Positions 32,425-42,089 of a DNA stretch of 64,000 nt are shown piece after piece (the first letter of the stretch is position 1; every line of letters starts with the position of its first letter). The notes below the pieces were generated by a model. That model was not told where the DNA came from. It saw nothing but the letters and a program-made list of their open reading frames with translations, and made no database searches. The translations under genes and the position numbers were made by a program. The stretch comes from Asparagopsis taxiformis (taxonomy: Eukaryota; Rhodophyta; Florideophyceae; Bonnemaisoniales; Bonnemaisoniaceae): assembly GCA_030407315.1 (NCBI GenBank), contig JALQPE010001828.1, positions 58,463 through 122,462 of the forward strand, given 5' to 3'.

Positions 32425-32787
32425 TCACTCATGTCTCTCGTCATTCGTCGTCGCTTCCATCAGCACTCGGAACGTATCCAATATGACCCATTCGCTGATG
32501 CCGTCGACGTATCTGACCAGATGCTTGCCAAAGCTTTGTTCAAATGCCAGCACTTGGCAATCGACCCATACACCTGGGCTCCATTGACGCTGCACGCGTT
32601 CGCCCACAAGCTTCCGTGCAATTGCATCGGTTGTGAATGTCGCCGCTTGTGCAACTGAACGTGTTCGACGTCGTTTGCGCCGCCTCGGTGTGCAGATGCT
32701 AGGCGTAATCTCTGATGATGTTTCTGCCACTGCCGCTCGGCAACTATCTGGGAGCCTGCGCGCCGACGTGGAGAGTGATGCACCCAT
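32425..32787 (-). CDS. Small Tudor-like domain protein
   Basis: 120 residues from ATG 32787. After an N-terminal Ser/Ala-rich stretch and a very basic patch (CTPRRRKRRRTRS, a plausible nuclear localisation signal), residues ~60-110 form a Tudor/Agenet-like unit: VGERVQRQWSPGVWVDCQVL, FGKHLVRYVDGISEWVIL. The pattern (V-G-x-R-V, W-x-x-x-x-V, K-H-x-V-x-Y-x-D-G) is that of Tudor modules in PDS5-like and other chromatin proteins that read methylated lysine or arginine. Aromatic-cage residues are partly present (W, Y, W). It is divergent from the lyase gene, with about 310 bp between them. Function beyond chromatin reading is not predictable. Confidence 0.6.
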   Translation of the reverse strand: MGASLSTSARRLPDSCRAAVAETSSEITPSICTPRRRKRRRTRSVAQAATFTTDAIARKLVGERVQRQWSPGVWVDCQVLAFEQSFGKHLVRYVDGISEWVILDTFRVLMEATTNDERHE

Positions 32788-33095
32788 TGATGATGACCAG
32801 TTTCAGAACTGTGGGTGGGGTGTCTAGTGCGGCAATGTGAATTTTGGTTACGAGTATTTCGATTCGGTTACAAGCCTTTCGGTTGAGCAAGACAGATGGA
32901 ATTGGTTTTGTTATCATAGCTAGTTAAATTAGTTGAGTGTCTCGAATACTATTTCAACCGCAGAGGCACACATGAAGGCGGGCGCACAGCGTGAGTTGTG
33001 CTGAAGCCAGTCATCATATGCAGCGACAATAATCGCCAGATCAACAATTACCTCAATTTTCCTCCAAATTTATAGACACATTTCCGTCTGTGCAG

Positions 33096-33938
33096 ATGCA
33101 AACATCGTGGGTCAGCGACTACCCGCCCAAGATCCTACCACCCTTCATCATCACTATGCAAGCCTTTGTCGCATCAGCAACCCCAACATTTCCAACCGGT
33201 GGTTGGTCGCGACGGTCGCAACCACGCAGACCAACAACCAACATCACAGCGCCAAACATGCTTCTAACAGCTCGTCCTGCAACGCCGGTGGACCGGTGTG
33301 GATTCAATGTGCTACCCATCGATACCGCTCAAGCGCTGTCGTTGTTTTCGTCCTTCTTCGACGAAATGACCGGTTCTTGGAACTCGGAGCGCACCTACCA
33401 TTATTTGTCATCCCCACCTGGCGCGCCGACACGCGAGGAAAGTCAAACTACGTTTGATGTGCGCCGACTGTCGGAGCACGAGTTAATCGGTGTACTACAA
33501 AGCAATGATGAGCACTTGCAAGTTTCTACCGACATGGCGAGAGATTCACAGGGATTCAACGTATCCTTCTTAACGAAAATGGGCAGTATGGACCAGTTGG
33601 TGCGCGCCTCGACTAATCTGGCATTTGCGGTGGAAGACTGCGATGAACTCGGAAATTTGAAAGGGTCTTATTATAGAGATCTGGGATACGAGGAGGCCGC
33701 ACCTATCAAAGCCAAATTTGTGTTTGATGCGGCCAAAATGACACTAGGCATGACGACATTTTACACTAAAGTCGTGTCAGTTGACCAGATTGAACTGGTT
33801 AATCCCAAACTGCGGCTGCGCAAGATTGTAAATTACAGAAGACCGCGTTTTGGTGAACCACTATCCGACGCTGTTTTGATCGGGTATGGTGTCGAGACAA
33901 AGGGAGAAGCAAAGAGATTGGTTGAAGAAAATTTGTAG
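33096..33938 (+). CDS. CpcS/CpeS-type phycobiliprotein chromophore lyase
   Basis: 280 residues from ATG 33096 (or 260 from ATG 33156, MQAFVASATPTF). The first ~60 residues are basic, Ser/Thr/Pro-rich and lack acidic residues after the second Met, as expected for a plastid transit peptide. The family hallmark FFDEMTGSWNSERTYHYL is at about residues 87-104, followed by a beta-barrel pattern (ESQTTFDVRRL, SFLTKMGSMDQLVRASTNLAF, KAKFVFDAAKMTLGMTTFY, LRLRKIVNYRRP). Known role: attachment of phycobilins to conserved cysteines of phycobiliproteins in the plastid. This is the best taxonomic marker in the window: it indicates a red, glaucophyte or cryptophyte lineage, and the surrounding genome style favours red algae. 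Confidence 0.85.
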   Translation: MQTSWVSDYPPKILPPFIITMQAFVASATPTFPTGGWSRRSQPRRPTTNITAPNMLLTARPATPVDRCGFNVLPIDTAQALSLFSSFFDEMTGSWNSERTYHYLSSPPGAPTREESQTTFDVRRLSEHELIGVLQSNDEHLQVSTDMARDSQGFNVSFLTKMGSMDQLVRASTNLAFAVEDCDELGNLKGSYYRDLGYEEAAPIKAKFVFDAAKMTLGMTTFYTKVVSVDQIELVNPKLRLRKIVNYRRPRFGEPLSDAVLIGYGVETKGEAKRLVEENL

Positions 33939-34553
33939 CGCTTGCAGTTGTACCTGTTGTGGCGCACCCATACTAAATTCGCTCTCGTTACCTTCCTTGG
34001 TTGTACCCAAAACATCCTTACATATATCATTGGTTGAAGCTGGTAGAGTCGGTGCGCCATGCTCCACCAATACGTTAGACCTTTGATAATTCGCAGAGGG
34101 CAAGCGCTGCAGACAAGTCATGCTGCGGCCCGAGTAGTTTCCAATCAAATTGTAGGCCAATATACGTATTACTGATACTGGTCAGCCCAACGTCGCTGTG
34201 CTTACCTCTTTACAGGCCTTTGATTCAAACTTGAATACCCAACGAGGGATGGAAACGAATTAGCAACCTCAAGGGAGCAGAGTTTCTCAACGTGGCCATC
34301 CAGTTTGAATTTCGAATTTTAAGCGCTAATTTCAAATCCGATTCCTGACGTATTCCAGACAAGATCCGCGCGTTGATACACCGGCACGCTTACGTCAACC
34401 CTCAGATCAGATCAACCCATAAGCTTGCCCGCCCACCTGCCGTGCATCTATTCAATACCAATATCCAATTCTTCGTCACGCCTCTACAATTTGCTGTGTA
34501 CGCACGACGATGCAGCATTCGCACTAACAGTACATTATTCTCAATCACCAAAC
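33939..34553. other. Intergenic spacer
   Basis: About 615 bases between two plus-strand genes. No gene, repeat or clear regulatory element is recognised. Confidence 0.45.
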
Positions 34554-35513
34554 ATGGCCACCTTATCCGAAACGACACACTCGACACACACAATGGACAC
34601 AGCCCGCCGAGCCCGAAAGTCCGCCCCAACACTCAGCACGATCTGGACCGAATTTGCCGCGATAACAGTGCGTGCCTTCACGCCGGGCATCATTGAACAA
34701 CTCCGTCAAGTCGCGTGCGCACACGGCGACTTTGATGCGCAGACGCATCTGCCAATGCTAGGCAGCATCGTTGTGAACCACGTGCGACTCGCGCTGGAAA
34801 AGGAGAGTAATGAAAAGGAGAACGACGCCCACACGCAGCGTCGACGTCACTCCAATGCGCAAAAATTGGACATACGCGCGTTGGAAGCATCGCGCACGCA
34901 CGAAAGCGTGTCGATTTCCACGCTCAACATCTGCGGGCAACGCAACCAAACGGCCTCGCAGCGAATTCGTTCCGAGACGGATGCGCCGCTGCCGCGGCGT
35001 CGATCGTCGTATCGTGAACTCGCGTATCATGCCGTGCGACTACGCAAGATCATTCCGGCCGCCACCAACGACGAGCCGCAAAGTCCTGTGCTGGCGGGCG
35101 ACGAGCCGCCCAAACGGGAACGACGCTTGTCGATACGTCTGTCGAAAACGCAGGGGGGATGTGATGTGGCGTTTCGGAAATCCAAATCGGCGTTTCCGCT
35201 CCCGGAGAGACGGGAGCGCTGCGAGACGTCTACGACGCGACTGTCAAATGAGGAACAGGGGGATACAACGTTTGTGGGTAGATCAGAGGGCGTGGTGCCG
35301 TTTCCGCGCGCGAGAGCAGCCGCGAATATTAGACCGGCTTCGTTGAAGAATTGTCAGCAAGGTGAAGAGGGAGATGGAGCTAGACGTGTGGCGTGTCGGT
35401 TGAAAGCAACGGATGCGACGGCTAACACAGTGCAGACTCGCGTTGGACATTTGGGGAGATTGGGGCATTTGAGGAAACAGAGAACAGAGAAATGGAATAT
35501 GGGGAAAAAGTAG
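34554..35513 (+). CDS. Uncharacterised basic Ser/Arg-rich protein
   Basis: 319 residues from ATG 34554, which has a good context (aacATGg); the frame is open upstream. I do not recognise the family. Residues ~20-90 look folded and helical (TLSTIWTEFAAITVRAF, IIEQLRQVACAHGDF, SIVVNHVRLALEKE). The rest is low-complexity and rich in Arg, Ser and Glu with several RRRSSYRE/RRLSIRLSK-type basophilic phosphorylation motifs. No signal peptide or membrane segment. A nuclear or cytoplasmic regulatory protein is possible, but this is a guess from composition. Confidence 0.55.
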   Translation: MATLSETTHSTHTMDTARRARKSAPTLSTIWTEFAAITVRAFTPGIIEQLRQVACAHGDFDAQTHLPMLGSIVVNHVRLALEKESNEKENDAHTQRRRHSNAQKLDIRALEASRTHESVSISTLNICGQRNQTASQRIRSETDAPLPRRRSSYRELAYHAVRLRKIIPAATNDEPQSPVLAGDEPPKRERRLSIRLSKTQGGCDVAFRKSKSAFPLPERRERCETSTTRLSNEEQGDTTFVGRSEGVVPFPRARAAANIRPASLKNCQQGEEGDGARRVACRLKATDATANTVQTRVGHLGRLGHLRKQRTEKWNMGKK

Positions 35514-35828
35514 TAGACGAAGAATACATTACTAATCTTGTGGCGAATATAAATATGTGTGCTTGCAAACTGCAAGAGATGCAAAACGTTGACTAACAAG
35601 TTGTGATTAGGCAGGTAATTATGCAATTCGTTTGATAGCAGTTGACGGAGAAGGTGCACGAGATTTAACGCGTGTAGATCCAGCTAACGTTGTCGCAAAT
35701 TGGCCCAATACACACAATATCAACACAATGAGCCAAACGGACAACGGCTGCCAGAGTTTTATTTCGTTGCCCCATCTATAACTTACATCAACTCTATACA
35801 AAACGATCCAAACAATCAATTCGAATAG
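35514..35828. other. Convergent 3' spacer
   Basis: 315 bases between the 3' ends of the basic protein and the P4-ATPase. An AATATAAATA poly(A)-like region occurs near 35545. Otherwise nothing is seen. Confidence 0.45.
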
Positions 35829-38800
35829 CTAAATACGCCGCACAACTGAGTCGCTTTCCCACACCTCCTCGCGACCGTCATCTTTGCGTCCGACGCGACG
35901 CAATTTCCGCCTCTCACGCGCCTCCTCTACCTCCAGCAACTGCAGTCGCCCAACAACGTTGGAACCACGTGTGAATCGCTTCATCAGCACCATAAAGTCG
36001 GGCATAAATGCTGTCACAAACACAATCGGCCACAACAGATGGTAGTTTGCACTTGAGAACAGCATGCTCAGTACTCCTTCCAGCTCCAATTCGTGTGCCA
36101 ATGTCACAAATACAGGGATCAACGCCCAGAGGAGTACAAACGAGAGGACGGAGCCGCCAATTGTGATGTTGGTCCATAGATGTGATACCAGTAGAAACTT
36201 GGATAGTACAATGACAACCGCCATCGTTGATACCGCCAAACCTGTGAGATAAAAGCCGCTGTCCTGACCGGATGAAAAGTTGATACGTGAAACGTTGCCG
36301 AAAAATACCAAGGTTCCGAAGAATATGACCAACCCATGCCATATGCTGTACGCCATCGTATATTCCAGAACCGTTCGCAGACTGAACAATCGATTATTCC
36401 AGTTCGATTGGTAGACGCTCGGGAATCGTACAACCGTCGATTCCTCAAGATCCCGCTCGAAAATGCCGTATAGGAATGGTGGTAGCAGTGTTATCATGCT
36501 GTTCCACGCCGTCACAATCCATTGATCATGGAATGTAGTTCCAGATGCAAAGCAGTAAAACTGAAACAAGATCTGCGTAAACGAAAATAATATGTTCTTG
36601 TAGAACGATAGATTGATCACTCCAGTTGTTCGAATGTAACTAAATCGTCCATGCACAGCTAATAGCCGCGCAAGATGTCGGAATTCTCCCATTGAATAGT
36701 CCGCCGCTCGGGCTGCCTGTGATCCTTCTTTTCCAATTACTCCAATGCCAATATGAGCTTCTTGGATCATGGATACATCGTTACCGCCATCTCCGATTGC
36801 AAGCGTATTCGAGTGCTGATGGCGACGAACCATTTGCACCATGGCCGCCTTCTGCAACGGAGTCACTCGTGCACATATCACCGTCTTACACGAACTGGCG
36901 ACCTTCAGAAATGCAATTTCAATTTCTTCATTGTCAATGAAAGCAAGACTTGCTCCATCAATAATGATCGCCAATTCTCGTTCCTTTCTATGGCCAGTAG
37001 AGCGTAACGTAAGAGCAGCGACGATATTTTCAGATACCGAGCTTGAACGTTTATGCCGCTTTCCACCCTCCTCATTCACCTCCAAAGGTTTCAACACCTC
37101 GCCTACATCGAATCCCTCAGACATCGTGAGCTCAATCACCTCCAAACGATACAGCAGTTCTTCGGGAGAGCCAACTTGAATATGGAACACATGCATGTTT
37201 CGATTCAAAAGTTGTGATGAATAACCAATATTCTCCGCAGTTTCTCGTTTATCACCAGTGAGCACCCATATTCGAATTCCAGCTTGGCGTAAGAAGCTTA
37301 TTGTGGCTGGCACATTCTGCTGCAACTTGTCCTCTACGGCAGTCACACCGAGGAGCTCCAAATTTCTCTCTATGACCATAGCAAGGTCGGCTTGCTGTGA
37401 AGATCGATTCGAAATTGAATTGCACGCATCAGCATATCGAGCTGCCCAAGGCTCGTACTCCTCTTCAGACAATTCCCGATATGCGTACACGAGAGTGCGG
37501 AAGCCGCGGCGCGCAAAAAGATCTGCATATCGATCAACTTGCGTAGAATATGAAACGCTGCTTGCCAACAAGTCAGTCATTACAGAGTCTGCTCCCTTGG
37601 TGTATAGTACAATTCTTCCGTCAGGACAACGGACAATTACACTACTTCGCTTCCGCTCCGATGTGAATTCCAACTCGGCAAGTACCTCAAACATGACTGT
37701 AGAAGTGTCCTCGAAAATTCGAAGGACAAGGCCGCGCAGGTTGCGTTCAACAAGTTCGACGCCTGCATCGCGGGCAGCTTCTACCAGAGCGACTTCATCC
37801 GGGCTTTCACCTTGGTATTTTTTCGGTTTATTGTCAAGACTGCTTGTTCGCTCTGGCACGACGTTATGACATGTGGCCATGGCAAGCACAAGATGACGGA
37901 TAGGTTCAAAACCTTGACCGACGGCACGTTGAATCTCCAGCTTATCTCCACATAGGTCAAAGAGCGTATCTCCTGCGCTGCATGCCATGAAACGCATTAC
38001 ATTTTCAGTGAGTGTTCCAGTTTTGTCAGAGAAAATATGCTCGACGTAGCCAAGAGTTTCATTGAGATTGTTGGCCTTCACCACAACCGGAGTGTCACGG
38101 GTTCGTAATTTAGTGTCAGCATGGATGAAGATGCCCTGTATGATACGAGCAAACTCAAGAGTGACAAATAGAGAGATCGGGACAAAGGTGTGAAAAAGGA
38201 TGATAAAGGTTCCTATGGAACGGAGAGCAACTTTTACCCCCGAGTCGTCACGGAAATCACCCATGTACCACTGGCCTTCTCCAACACGACCTTGCCAGAC
38301 ACCTGCGAGAACGGAAGTGATAATAGTGATTATCAAGAGCACTGTGAACATGCCGACGACAACACGATTCATCATGCGTTCCACGCCACCGAGTTTACTG
38401 GGAGGGTGGCGCATGTTGAGCGCGACTTTGGTCTGAGGACCATTGTACAGCACAAGGCCGTACACATACTCTGAATTGCGTAGGATGGAGCCACGGAGAA
38501 GCAGGTTTGGGGTTGACAACGGGCACGGGGCATGGCCATCAATCAGCAAAGAGCCGTTAAAGTCGTAGAGAGACGGTGTTGGTTGGGAAGTATGTACAGT
38601 TGCGCTCAAGGATGAAAGTTTGTGAGACGATGTGACAGTGGAATGGAGTGCATTCGGTACCAGTTTACGTTTGAGATTGGACTCTCCGTCAAGATTTGCA
38701 GTTGATGCATAACATACTGGATTTTCACCGGCAACATAGAGCAAAAGCATATCAGCGGGAAACTCTTCGTCTTTTCTAACGAGCACAATGTCACCTACGA

Positions 38801-39380
38801 GAACATCCTGCGTTCGCACAGAAGTGTGTTCATCGGGCGGCAGCTGCGACTCAGTCTGAAAAAACTCATCTGAATCTGGGACGGACAACACGGAAGGTGG
38901 CGAACGCTGCTGGTGGCGTTCAACGCGGTCACGTCGGCGAATGATGACAGGGCGTGAGTTGCGCTGTACATCATCTCGCTTGCGGCCAAGATCCTCGTAA
39001 ATGTCCCGAGCGAGACCGAAGCCAACGACGACGATGAGCGGAAGCGTGGTTGTGGCAGGGGAGGAGGGCGACACGTCGGGGATGAAGGAAATAGCGGCAA
39101 CTATGAGAAAGTAAAAGTTGGACAAGCGACGAAATTGTTCATAGATTGCCTTGGGGAGCATGGTGGCGTAGGAATACTTGGCGGAACGAAGTGCATTATT
39201 GCCGAATGATGGATCGGTGACCCGGGCACGGATTACGCGAGTATCGGATGACGGGGTCAGGGAGGTCGAGCGCGAGCGCGGGCGCGGACTGGTTGTTGAA
39301 ATTGAATTGGTTTCGGTCGGTATCGTTATCGGTGGAGAGGGCGGGAGGTGCGGAGATGGTGGAGACTCGAGAGAGGACAT
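35829..39380 (-). CDS. P4-type ATPase, phospholipid flippase
   Basis: 1183 residues in one exon, the usual size for this family. Order of features: a Ser/Pro-rich N-terminus, the P4 signature before TM1 (NNALRSAKYSYATMLPKAIYEQFRRLSNFYFL), the actuator loop DGES (D231) typical of P4 pumps, and the phosphorylation motif SDKTGTLTENVM with D452. These are followed by KGADSVM in the nucleotide domain, LTGDKRETAENIGYS, the hinge GDGGNDVSMIQEAHIGIGV, and a C-terminal block of about six membrane helices. Flippases move phosphatidylserine or phosphatidylethanolamine to the cytosolic leaflet in Golgi, endosome or plasma membrane, normally with a CDC50 partner (not in this window). All catalytic residues are present. 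Confidence 0.95.
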   Translation of the reverse strand: MSSLESPPSPHLPPSPPITIPTETNSISTTSPRPRSRSTSLTPSSDTRVIRARVTDPSFGNNALRSAKYSYATMLPKAIYEQFRRLSNFYFLIVAAISFIPDVSPSSPATTTLPLIVVVGFGLARDIYEDLGRKRDDVQRNSRPVIIRRRDRVERHQQRSPPSVLSVPDSDEFFQTESQLPPDEHTSVRTQDVLVGDIVLVRKDEEFPADMLLLYVAGENPVCYASTANLDGESNLKRKLVPNALHSTVTSSHKLSSLSATVHTSQPTPSLYDFNGSLLIDGHAPCPLSTPNLLLRGSILRNSEYVYGLVLYNGPQTKVALNMRHPPSKLGGVERMMNRVVVGMFTVLLIITIITSVLAGVWQGRVGEGQWYMGDFRDDSGVKVALRSIGTFIILFHTFVPISLFVTLEFARIIQGIFIHADTKLRTRDTPVVVKANNLNETLGYVEHIFSDKTGTLTENVMRFMACSAGDTLFDLCGDKLEIQRAVGQGFEPIRHLVLAMATCHNVVPERTSSLDNKPKKYQGESPDEVALVEAARDAGVELVERNLRGLVLRIFEDTSTVMFEVLAELEFTSERKRSSVIVRCPDGRIVLYTKGADSVMTDLLASSVSYSTQVDRYADLFARRGFRTLVYAYRELSEEEYEPWAARYADACNSISNRSSQQADLAMVIERNLELLGVTAVEDKLQQNVPATISFLRQAGIRIWVLTGDKRETAENIGYSSQLLNRNMHVFHIQVGSPEELLYRLEVIELTMSEGFDVGEVLKPLEVNEEGGKRHKRSSSVSENIVAALTLRSTGHRKERELAIIIDGASLAFIDNEEIEIAFLKVASSCKTVICARVTPLQKAAMVQMVRRHQHSNTLAIGDGGNDVSMIQEAHIGIGVIGKEGSQAARAADYSMGEFRHLARLLAVHGRFSYIRTTGVINLSFYKNILFSFTQILFQFYCFASGTTFHDQWIVTAWNSMITLLPPFLYGIFERDLEESTVVRFPSVYQSNWNNRLFSLRTVLEYTMAYSIWHGLVIFFGTLVFFGNVSRINFSSGQDSGFYLTGLAVSTMAVVIVLSKFLLVSHLWTNITIGGSVLSFVLLWALIPVFVTLAHELELEGVLSMLFSSANYHLLWPIVFVTAFMPDFMVLMKRFTRGSNVVGRLQLLEVEEARERRKLRRVGRKDDGREEVWESDSVVRRI

Positions 39381-39664
39381 GATAGCTGGGAGTGAGACGG
39401 CAACTCGCTAACTCTCAAGCGCATATTGTGGATGAAGCTTTGCTTTTAGATAAGATGTGTGCAACCGAGTCACGACTGGTCGATGTTTTTCTACTGTTGT
39501 CGTGCACAGCGGAACATACTTGCGCCTCACAGGCCATTGTACAGCAATGTAGCCGTTTTACGTTTATTTCGGTTACTCACCGGTTACCATATTTTATATC
39601 ATTTCGCGCTACCGATTGCTCCTCATCATCTCCGCCATCAATCTCAACAACTTCTTGAGTTCAA

Positions 39665-41035
39665 ATGGCTCTTCTTCGTTCAGCTTTTCTTCCTCCATCG
39701 CTTGTTTCTCCCCTCCGTATCTGCGCCCTTCTGTCCCCGATAACTCCCTCTTACTCTCGGCTCCACATTCCACGAAACCCTCGTCCACGTCTTCCCAACG
39801 CCCATCGAGCCAATCATGCTCCCCCTTCTTCAAAGTCTAACAACCCTCCCAACAGTCCACAGGACGCTGACCCCTTCCAATTCGACGGAGAACTTTTCGC
39901 CTCATCTCCAGAGCTTGAGCAATTAGCCACAAGGTCCTCGGATGCACCAATCCTCTGCAGAGTCGTTTCCTATAACATCCTCTCATCCTCTTTAGCCGAC
40001 CCATCACACTTTCCAGACTGTGATTCATCAAACCTTTCTGCCTCGATTCGTCTACAGCGAATCCTAACAAAACTCGAAGGCCCTGTTGCCTCTCGATCCA
40101 TTATCTGTCTACAAGAAGTTTCGCTCTCCTGGTCAGGCCCACTGCATCAGTTTTTCGCACAGCGTGGCTTCCATCTTCTCATTGCTTCCCATGGAAGTTA
40201 CTTTAACGGATACATGGGAGAAGCGCTCGCTTTTCCACTCGACCTGTACGAACCTCTCGATCTCAGCGTTGAACGTCTCACTGATGCCATGTCTTGGCCC
40301 GGTTCTCCAAAACAGTCCCCCCTTTCTGCGCTTATCAAACGTTTCTGTGATGCATCGGCAGCCCTTTTCGGACCTCCCCGTTCCTCCCGACGTCGAAACA
40401 AAAACCGTAATCGAGAGCCATGGCAGCACGCACGAGCTCGACATAACCGTTTCATTTTTGCTCGTCTCAGATCACGAACAAATGGTGCTACAATTTGTGT
40501 CGCCACATACCACATGCCCTGTGTCTACTGGTCACCGCCTGTGATGTTGATTCATTCCGCACTTGCAGTCGCTACTTTTCAGCGCCTTTGTGGTTCAGAT
40601 GCTGGTGTCCTCGCTGGTGATTTCAATGTGAAACCGGGTGATTCATCTTACGAAATGATTCTGGCTGGGCAAATAGACCCGTCGCACGAACACTACCCGT
40701 CTGTGACACCAGATGGCACTCCAGCTACTAAATGGTTCCCAACATTGTTGGCACCGATGAAGAGCGCATATCGCGAGGTTCTGGGGGCTGAACCAGACTT
40801 TACCAACTACGCAAAGGTTGAAGGGCAACCTACTTTTATCGAAACACTAGATTACATTTTCTGCACAAGCAGCATCGACGTTGTAGATGTCATTCGACTG
40901 CCCAATCGCGACGCAGTGCAAGGGCCGTTCCCCGATGCAAGCGAACCATCAGACCATGTCATGATCGGTGCAACGCTACGTCTTCCAGCACCTGTTAGAA
41001 CGAGTCGGGCACCTCTTTCGCGATTTAGGAACTAA
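39665..41035 (+). CDS. Endonuclease/exonuclease/phosphatase family protein (CCR4/nocturnin-like)
   Basis: 456 residues. The N-terminus (MALLRSAFLPPSLVSPLRI, then Arg/Pro/Ser-rich to ~70) looks like an organelle targeting peptide. EEP-fold motifs follow: VVSYNILSS (Asn), IICLQEVS (metal-binding Glu), an Arg-rich insertion (SSRRRNKNRNREPWQ), CVATYHMPC, VLAGDFNVKPGD (Asp/Asn), and the final PSDHVMIGA (Asp/His pair). Members include CCR4-type deadenylases, nocturnin (an NADPH phosphatase or deadenylase) and 2'-phosphodiesterases. The sequence alone does not choose between them, though a targeted form resembles nocturnin or PDE12. All key residues are there, so catalysis is expected. Confidence 0.85.
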   Translation: MALLRSAFLPPSLVSPLRICALLSPITPSYSRLHIPRNPRPRLPNAHRANHAPPSSKSNNPPNSPQDADPFQFDGELFASSPELEQLATRSSDAPILCRVVSYNILSSSLADPSHFPDCDSSNLSASIRLQRILTKLEGPVASRSIICLQEVSLSWSGPLHQFFAQRGFHLLIASHGSYFNGYMGEALAFPLDLYEPLDLSVERLTDAMSWPGSPKQSPLSALIKRFCDASAALFGPPRSSRRRNKNRNREPWQHARARHNRFIFARLRSRTNGATICVATYHMPCVYWSPPVMLIHSALAVATFQRLCGSDAGVLAGDFNVKPGDSSYEMILAGQIDPSHEHYPSVTPDGTPATKWFPTLLAPMKSAYREVLGAEPDFTNYAKVEGQPTFIETLDYIFCTSSIDVVDVIRLPNRDAVQGPFPDASEPSDHVMIGATLRLPAPVRTSRAPLSRFRN

Positions 41036-41335
41036 CTTATGCAAGTTGTAGAATGATTAAGTTGACATCGTGGTGTATTGAAGAAAGCCCGTTGTGATAC
41101 TACTAAAGAAAGGTGTAAATGCTCCTGTCCCACGTCCAGACTTTATTGATATCGCTGAGCTGTGTGCCGCTTGTAGAAATAACCGGTGTGGAAAGGAATG
41201 TCCATCTCTTATGAACGCACGCACACCAATTCATCTTGTGTTTACGTGTTAATCGAACAATGTGTACCATCCGCACAAACATCGCATATCCGTAAGAGTG
41301 TTCGCAAACCAATCACCTTATTGAGAAACAGACAC

Positions 41336-41575
41336 CTAGACCTCGTTGGCCTTTTTGCGCTCCTCTTCCAGCGCATGTTTGATATGTGGATACTCAAGTG
41401 AGTATCCAACCACACCGGCGAGAACCATCGCATGGAAAACTGGGGTAAAGCGATTCGTCTTGAAGTAAGTCCTGTGGTACCAGTCGTAGAATTTCATGAA
41501 TGAGTTGCGATTTACGGGAAGCCTTTCTTGCAGCTGCGCGGCCATTTCGGTCACTTTCATTTCACCGCCACTCAT
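41336..41575 (-). CDS. Mitochondrial F1Fo-ATP synthase subunit f
   Basis: 79 residues from ATG 41575 (MSGGEMKV); an upstream in-frame extension to 41689 exists but looks like 5' UTR. The pattern FMKFYDWYHRTYFKTNRFTPVFHAM, then a single membrane helix (VLAGVVGYSL) and EYPHIKHALEEERKK, matches subunit f of animals and fungi (RGYYRYYNKY..., single helix, KHLKHE). Subunit f sits in the peripheral stalk/membrane part of Fo and contributes to dimerisation. The family is short and weakly conserved, so the call rests on architecture and the tail motif. The frame has no obvious presequence, as in other eukaryotes. Confidence 0.75.
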   Translation of the reverse strand: MSGGEMKVTEMAAQLQERLPVNRNSFMKFYDWYHRTYFKTNRFTPVFHAMVLAGVVGYSLEYPHIKHALEEERKKANEV

Positions 41576-42089
41576 GTTGATTTCGTTCGTCTCAGACAAT
41601 TCGCTTGTAAGAGATGCGTTGCCGGGCAATCGGGTGTGGACGCAATGATCGAAAGCGAAGTTGAGAATGAGCAATTGCCAATTCATCAAAATTGGAGATT
41701 GTCATGCTTTTACGGAAATAATTAAATTATTTTGAAAGATAGGAACGAACCGTTCGTATATCCCTTGCATAGGAGTTCTCGCAATTTTCATCATCATCAA
41801 AACCCTGTTGAGCTGTGGTTTGGACAGCAAATTGTCATTACGCAGCACAAAATCCTCACATGCCACTCGATGACATTATGCACTTTCAATCCACGATAAC
41901 ATAGGATCATATCTTAAGTAATACACATGTGCTAGTGTTGAAAGAAAATAGCTCTGTCATGAAACAAAACTCGCAGACAAGCTCTTCATCGTTTACGACA
42001 GCGAAGCCTCTGGAGGCCATTCGGCATCGTCTAAACATATTAGGTCGAATACTGTCATCCAGTAGAAGTGAAGTGCAAGTTATTCCTTC
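41576..42089. promoter_or_regulatory. Divergent promoter, ATP synthase f and lipase genes
   Basis: About 510 bases between divergent start codons. It presumably holds both promoters; no specific element can be assigned. A short plus-strand frame (41929-42240) overlaps the lipase start and is a shadow. Confidence 0.4.
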